Shown: positions 50,833 through 55,043 of the stretch, piece after piece | Layout: every line of letters starts with the position of its first letter | Numbering within the stretch: position 1 is the first letter of the stretch | DNA from: MGBC163016 sp964518575 | Lineage (GTDB): Bacteria > Actinomycetota > Coriobacteriia > Coriobacteriales > Eggerthellaceae | DNA: 55,043 nucleotides | Direction of reading: 5' to 3' | NCBI GenBank assembly: GCA_964518575.1 | Contig: CAZFGW010000014.1 | Span: 1-55,043 of the forward strand | Made by a program: the position numbers and the translations under genes | Notes under the pieces: generated by a model | What the model was told of the DNA's origin: nothing | The model's database searches: none | Seen by the model: the letters and a program-made list of their open reading frames with translations, nothing else

Positions 50833-51669
50833 CTATGCGCCCCTTTCGATCTTCGCCGCTAACTCCCGAAGCGCCGTCGCAGTCTCTTCTTCATTCGGCG
50901 CTTTGCCATGCCACGAGGCAACGTTCTCCATGAATGAGACGCCTTTGCCCTTGACCGTGTGCGCGATGATCGCGTGAGGCTTACCTTCAAGGGTTGCACG
51001 TGCTTTTGTGCATGTATCGATCAGAGCGGCTACATCATGCCCGTCGACCTCGGTGACATCCCAGCCAAACGAGGTGAACTTCGCTTTCAGATCCTCAGGG
51101 TTGCACACCTCTTGGATAGCACCATCGATCTGCAGACCGTTATGGTCAATGATCGCGATCATGTGGTCGAGCTTTTGATGGGCGGCGAACATCGCAGCCT
51201 CCCACACCTGCCCCTCTTCACACTCCCCGTCTCCGAGCAGCGTGAAAACGCGCGCGTCGTTGTTCTCAAGACGCAGACCGCACGCAAGTCCGCAGGCGAT
51301 CGAGAGTCCTTGTCCGAGCGAGCCCGTTGATACCTCTACCCCGCTCACGAGATTCCGATCGGGATGACCTTGCAAGTTGCTTCCGAGCTTGCGCAGAGTC
51401 ATGAGCTCCTCTTTAGGGATATAGCCAGTGCGTGCAAGCACGGCATAGAGCGCCGGTGCCGCATGCCCTTTCGAGAGAATAAACCGATCGCGTGCGGGGT
51501 CTTCGGGGTTTTCCGGATCATGCTTCATGACGCCCGAGAGATACAACGCTCCCAAGATGTCAATGCATGAAAGAGATCCACCGGGATGACCGCTTCCCGC
51601 CTCAGATATCATTTCGATGATATCCTTGCGCATCTCATTGGCTGCTTGTTCAATCTGTGCGGTTTCCAA
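50833..51669 (-). CDS. Transketolase, N-terminal subunit
   Basis: This subunit of about 278 residues holds the TPP-binding domain, with GHPGGSLS and GDGECEEGQVWEAAMFA...NGLQIDG. A TTG start at 51669 is chosen because AAGAGG lies about 5 bases upstream and the length fits split TktN proteins; ATG codons at 51705 and 51759 lack good sites. The split pair is inserted between prfB and ftsE. Confidence 0.9.
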   Translation of the reverse strand: METAQIEQAANEMRKDIIEMISEAGSGHPGGSLSCIDILGALYLSGVMKHDPENPEDPARDRFILSKGHAAPALYAVLARTGYIPKEELMTLRKLGSNLQGHPDRNLVSGVEVSTGSLGQGLSIACGLACGLRLENNDARVFTLLGDGECEEGQVWEAAMFAAHQKLDHMIAIIDHNGLQIDGAIQEVCNPEDLKAKFTSFGWDVTEVDGHDVAALIDTCTKARATLEGKPHAIIAHTVKGKGVSFMENVASWHGKAPNEEETATALRELAAKIERGA

Positions 51670-51777
51670 CTTCCCCTCTTTCGCTCGAACGCTTGGTGGA
51701 ATCATCTTACCCAATGAAACCGACGGCGTCATGTTCGCCTGCGGCAAATGGCATTGCACCCTGTAAATGGCGCGGCA

Positions 51778-52875
51778 CTACCCAACGTCGTCGGACGTCA
51801 CGCGCCACTTATGGTAGCCGAGGATGAATTCCTCGAGCTGTCCGTTGAGAACAGCGTCAACATTGCCCGTTTCGATGCCCGTGCGCACATCCTTCACGAG
51901 CTGATAGGGATAGAGCACGTAGTTTCTGATCTGGCTGCCGAAGGAGTTATCCATCTTGTCCTTGCGCAGTCCGTCGATCTCCTCACGGCGTTTCTGCTCT
52001 TCGAGCTCGTAGAGTTTGGCGCGGAGTACCCGAAATGCCGCCTCTTTGTTCTGTAGCTGGCTTTTTTCGTTCTGGCAGGTCACCACAATACCCGTCGGCA
52101 GATGGGTCAGTCGCACTGCCGAGTCGGTGGTATTCACGCACTGACCGCCCGGACCACTTGAGCGATACACATCAACGCGCACATCGCTGGGGTTGATCTC
52201 AACTTCAATATCATCGGGAAGAACAGGCAGAACCTCCACACCGGCGAACGTTGTATGGCGGCGTTTCTTGTCGTCGGTGGGTGAAATTCTCACGAGCCGG
52301 TGCACGCCCGCCTCAGAGCTCAACATGCCAAAGGCGTTGCGCCCCCCGATTTGCATGACCGCCTTGTCAAGCCCAATCCCCTCGCCGGGAACGAGATCAA
52401 GGATCTCAACGCTCCAGCCTTTATCTTCGGCATAGTGGCGATACATCTTGTACAGCATCTCGGTCCAATCCTGCGCTTCCAGACCGCCCTGACCGGGATT
52501 GATGGACAGGATTGCATCTCCCGCATCGAAGCGCCCGCTGAACCACGAGGACACCTCAAGGGAGTCGAGCATACGGGCAAGATCTGCCATTGCGCTCTCG
52601 TATTCTGCGGCGAACGCCTCATCTTCATGGGCAAGCTCATCCGCCGCCTGAGCGTCTTCGAACTTCGCTTCGGCAGCATTGAATTCGCCGACAACATCGC
52701 GCAGCGACGATGCCTGCTTCGAGATCGCTTGAGCATGAGCGACATCATCCCAAAAGGCGGGATCGGACATCTCCTTCTCCAGATCATCGATCTGGGTCAG
52801 TAATTCATCGATATGGAGAAAGCCCCGTGCATCGTCAAGACGCGCACGGGCGTCGGAAAGCGCGCTATTTGCCAT
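51778..52875 (-). CDS. prfB: Peptide chain release factor 2
   Basis: This 365-residue class I release factor aligns over its length with RF2, with SSGPGGQCVNTTDSAVR as the GGQ domain. The stop-codon tripeptide, normally SPF, reads SPT at 198-200 (ISPTDDKKRRHTTF). The reading frame is continuous at the place where many prfB genes carry a programmed +1 frameshift. ATG overlaps the end of secA. Many genes here end in TGA, so RF2 function is required. Confidence 0.94.
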   Translation of the reverse strand: MANSALSDARARLDDARGFLHIDELLTQIDDLEKEMSDPAFWDDVAHAQAISKQASSLRDVVGEFNAAEAKFEDAQAADELAHEDEAFAAEYESAMADLARMLDSLEVSSWFSGRFDAGDAILSINPGQGGLEAQDWTEMLYKMYRHYAEDKGWSVEILDLVPGEGIGLDKAVMQIGGRNAFGMLSSEAGVHRLVRISPTDDKKRRHTTFAGVEVLPVLPDDIEVEINPSDVRVDVYRSSGPGGQCVNTTDSAVRLTHLPTGIVVTCQNEKSQLQNKEAAFRVLRAKLYELEEQKRREEIDGLRKDKMDNSFGSQIRNYVLYPYQLVKDVRTGIETGNVDAVLNGQLEEFILGYHKWRVTSDDVG

Positions 52876-55043
52876 GGCACTTCTTGTACTTGAGCCCGCT
52901 TCCGCAGGGGCATGGATCGTTTCTGCCGACGTTGGCGAAGGGGTCTTCCTTGTCCTTCACAAACGTGGTCGCCTTTTGCGCTGCGGGTTTTGCCGCTTGC
53001 GGCATCCCGGCATTCGTTGCAGCACGCGTTGCCGCCTGCCCTGCCGACGTCGACTCGAGCGCAGATTCGGGAGAGGAATAGAACATCTCCTTCTCCGCAG
53101 GTTTTTCTTCAAGCGGCTGTGCCTGTACGGCAATTTCAAGCCTAAGAAGCGTCCGCAGGAAATCGTCATACATGTTGGCGGTCAGCGATTCGAACGCCTT
53201 GTAGGCTTCGTTCTTGTATTCAACAAGCGGGTCGCGCTGCCCGATCGCGCGCAGACCGATGCCTGTCTTCAGGTAATCCATCTCCTGCAGATGCGCCATC
53301 CAGCGCGCGTCCATGATCCGAAGCATCACCTGCGCTGAAAGCGACTTCATGACCGGCTCACCTAAGAGGTTACGCTTGTCCGCATACAATCCGTCAAGGT
53401 ATTCGTTCAGCGCTCGCTCGATCTCTTCAGGCTCTTCGTCGTGATCGACCTGATCGATCTTAAACTCGGTGCGCCCCGTCATATTCGCCGCCCAGATATC
53501 GAGCGCGTGAAGATCGAGCGCCTCGTCATCGGGATTGTCGGCGAGTACTTTCGCGACCTCGTCATCAACTGCATCGGCAATGATGGAGGGGATCCGCTCC
53601 TCCATGTCCTTGCCGTCAAGGATGGCATTGCGCTCCTCATAGATTGCCTTACGCTGGAGGTTCATGACGTCGTCATATTCCAGGACATTCTTACGGGCAG
53701 CGAAATGCATCGACTCGACCTGGCGCTGCGCGCTCTCGATCGACTTCGACACCATCGATGCCTGGATGGGCATATCGTCCTCAAGACCGGTCTTCTGCAT
53801 CATATTCGAGATGGTATCCATGCGGTTGCCCCCGAAAAGACGCATGAGGTCGTCTTCGAGTGAGAGGTAGAACTGCGTCACACCCGGGTCGCCTTGACGT
53901 CCAGAACGACCACGGAGCTGGTTATCGATACGCCGCGATTCATGGCGCTCGGTTCCGATGACGCAAAGACCGCCCGCTTCGCGCACAATCTGCTGTTCCT
54001 TATTGCAGATTTCCTTTGCCTCGCGCAGTGCGTCTTCGACATCCGCACTCGTTGCAAAATCGGGATTCTTTTCGCCGTCTTCATCGAGCTCGGCTGCATC
54101 GGGATCGAAACCGCGCTCACGCAGAATGTCTTTGGCGAGCACCTCGGGATTGCCCCCGAGCAAGATGTCAGTACCACGACCAGCCATGTTCGTTGCGATG
54201 GTGACCGCCCCGACACGGCCCGCCTGCGCCACGATCTGCGCCTCACGCTCATGGTGCTTTGCGTTGAGCGTTTCATGCTTGATGCCACGCTTGTCCAACA
54301 AGCGGGAGAGCCGCTCGGAGTTTTCGATCGAAACGGTACCGATCAAGCAGGGCTGACCAGCTGCATTACGCCGTGCAACATCGTCGGCAACCGCGTTGAA
54401 TTTCGCATCGACCGTGCGGTACACCAGATCGTTCAGGTCGTCGCGGATGACAGGCTTGTTCGGCGGAATAGCGAATACGGGCAAGTTGTAGATCTGCCTG
54501 AACTCGGCGTCTTCAGTCATCGCGGTACCCGTCATGCCCGCCAGCTTGTCGTAGAGCCTGAAGTAATTCTGCAGCGTGATCGTAGCGAGCGTCTGGTTTT
54601 CCTCGCGCACCTTCACGTGCTCTTTCGCCTCAATGGCTTGATGCAGACCCTCTGAATAGCGCCTGCCCTCCATGATACGTCCCGTGAACTCGTCGACGAT
54701 CTTGATCTCGCCGTCAACGAGCACGTAGTCGATATCGCGATGGAACAAGAACTGCGCTTTGAGCGCTTGTTGGAGATGGTTCGCAAGCTGTCCTGAAGGA
54801 TCGGCGTAGATGTCTTCGATGCCGAGCATGCTCTCGATGCGCTCGAGTCCGACCTCGGTGGCGTTGATCGTGCGCTTCGCCTCATCCATCTCGAAATCCT
54901 CATCCAGCTTCAGCCGGGGCATGACCGACGCGAATTTCTTGTAGGTCTCAGCAGCCTGGCTGCCCGCGCCCGAGATGATGAGCGGGGTGCGCGCCTCGTC
55001 GATGAGAATGGAGTCGACCTCGTCGACGATGGCGAAATGATGC
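52865..55043 (-). CDS. secA: Preprotein translocase ATPase SecA (C-terminal part, runs off window)
   Basis: The frame stays open to the window edge, beginning with HHFAIVDEVDSILIDEARTP, the Walker B region of the SecA motor. The helicase-like second half, the GRGTDILLGG segment, GRAGRQGD-like GRSGRQGDPG, the helical wing and scaffold regions and a C-terminal zinc motif (CPCGSGLKYKKCH) follow. About 725 residues are visible; the N-terminal Walker A part lies outside. The gene overlaps prfB. Confidence 0.95.
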   Translation of the reverse strand, partial: HHFAIVDEVDSILIDEARTPLIISGAGSQAAETYKKFASVMPRLKLDEDFEMDEAKRTINATEVGLERIESMLGIEDIYADPSGQLANHLQQALKAQFLFHRDIDYVLVDGEIKIVDEFTGRIMEGRRYSEGLHQAIEAKEHVKVREENQTLATITLQNYFRLYDKLAGMTGTAMTEDAEFRQIYNLPVFAIPPNKPVIRDDLNDLVYRTVDAKFNAVADDVARRNAAGQPCLIGTVSIENSERLSRLLDKRGIKHETLNAKHHEREAQIVAQAGRVGAVTIATNMAGRGTDILLGGNPEVLAKDILRERGFDPDAAELDEDGEKNPDFATSADVEDALREAKEICNKEQQIVREAGGLCVIGTERHESRRIDNQLRGRSGRQGDPGVTQFYLSLEDDLMRLFGGNRMDTISNMMQKTGLEDDMPIQASMVSKSIESAQRQVESMHFAARKNVLEYDDVMNLQRKAIYEERNAILDGKDMEERIPSIIADAVDDEVAKVLADNPDDEALDLHALDIWAANMTGRTEFKIDQVDHDEEPEEIERALNEYLDGLYADKRNLLGEPVMKSLSAQVMLRIMDARWMAHLQEMDYLKTGIGLRAIGQRDPLVEYKNEAYKAFESLTANMYDDFLRTLLRLEIAVQAQPLEEKPAEKEMFYSSPESALESTSAGQAATRAATNAGMPQAAKPAAQKATTFVKDKEDPFANVGRNDPCPCGSGLKYKKCHGK

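Noticed and set aside
1..55043. CRISPR array
   Set aside because: No regularly spaced repeats and no cas genes were seen; the only direct repeats are the att copies and cassette ends.

Overview
Organism. The window looks like a chromosomal segment of an anaerobic actinobacterium of class Coriobacteriia, probably Eggerthellaceae. The reasons are a GC-rich core, the gene order secA-prfB-ftsE-ftsX-S41 protease, the block cmk-plsC-ispH-DUF512-der-plsY-gpsA, non-mevalonate isoprenoid genes (dxs, ispH), a small-subunit/large-subunit molybdopterin enzyme and an oleate hydratase. The assignment rests on recognised gene content and was not checked by a search.

Layout. (1) 1-5750 is an AT-rich accessory array at a tRNA-Asp 3' end. 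Three copies of the tRNA 3' part, each followed by its own terminator, bound two cassettes. Cassette A carries an Mrr-like nuclease and a KAP-type P-loop NTPase. Cassette B carries one GTPase with a DUF697-like C-terminus. Neither has an integrase, yet both have the same end architecture: paired AAAATGGAGC repeats at matching distances from the att core. (2) 5830-16652 is metabolic accessory DNA: oleate hydratase (-), a DUF5714 protein (+), and an operon of molybdopterin oxidoreductase, 4Fe-4S subunit, zinc-ribbon proteins and an MmgE/PrpD enzyme. A LysR regulator and a TenA thiaminase follow, divergently transcribed around a cluster of TGAAC/GTTCA half-sites. (3) 16679-31246 (-) is a tightly packed housekeeping run: ABC-F ATPase, M50 protease, scpA, scpB, rluB, tyrA, aroA, cmk, plsC, ispH, DUF512, der, plsY, gpsA. 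(4) 31497-34057 holds a small ORF, the amtB-PII nitrogen pair and an acetyltransferase. (5) 34070-41204 (-) holds dxs, xseB, nusB, an Asp23 protein, accC, a carboxyltransferase fused to AccB, and efp. (6) 41328-44603 (+) is a SWIM/SNF2 helicase. (7) 44678-55043 (-) holds rnr, an S41-family protein, ftsX, ftsE, a split transketolase, prfB and the C-terminal part of secA, which runs off the window.

How it fits together. The core supplies envelope lipid synthesis, chromosome condensation, aromatic amino acid synthesis, translation factors and protein export. The most unusual items are the integrase-less tRNA-Asp cassettes, an RF2 whose stop-codon tripeptide reads SPT instead of SPF, an S41-family protease with Ala at the nucleophile position beside ftsEX, a PII protein without Tyr51, and a molybdoenzyme operon carrying several zinc-ribbon proteins.
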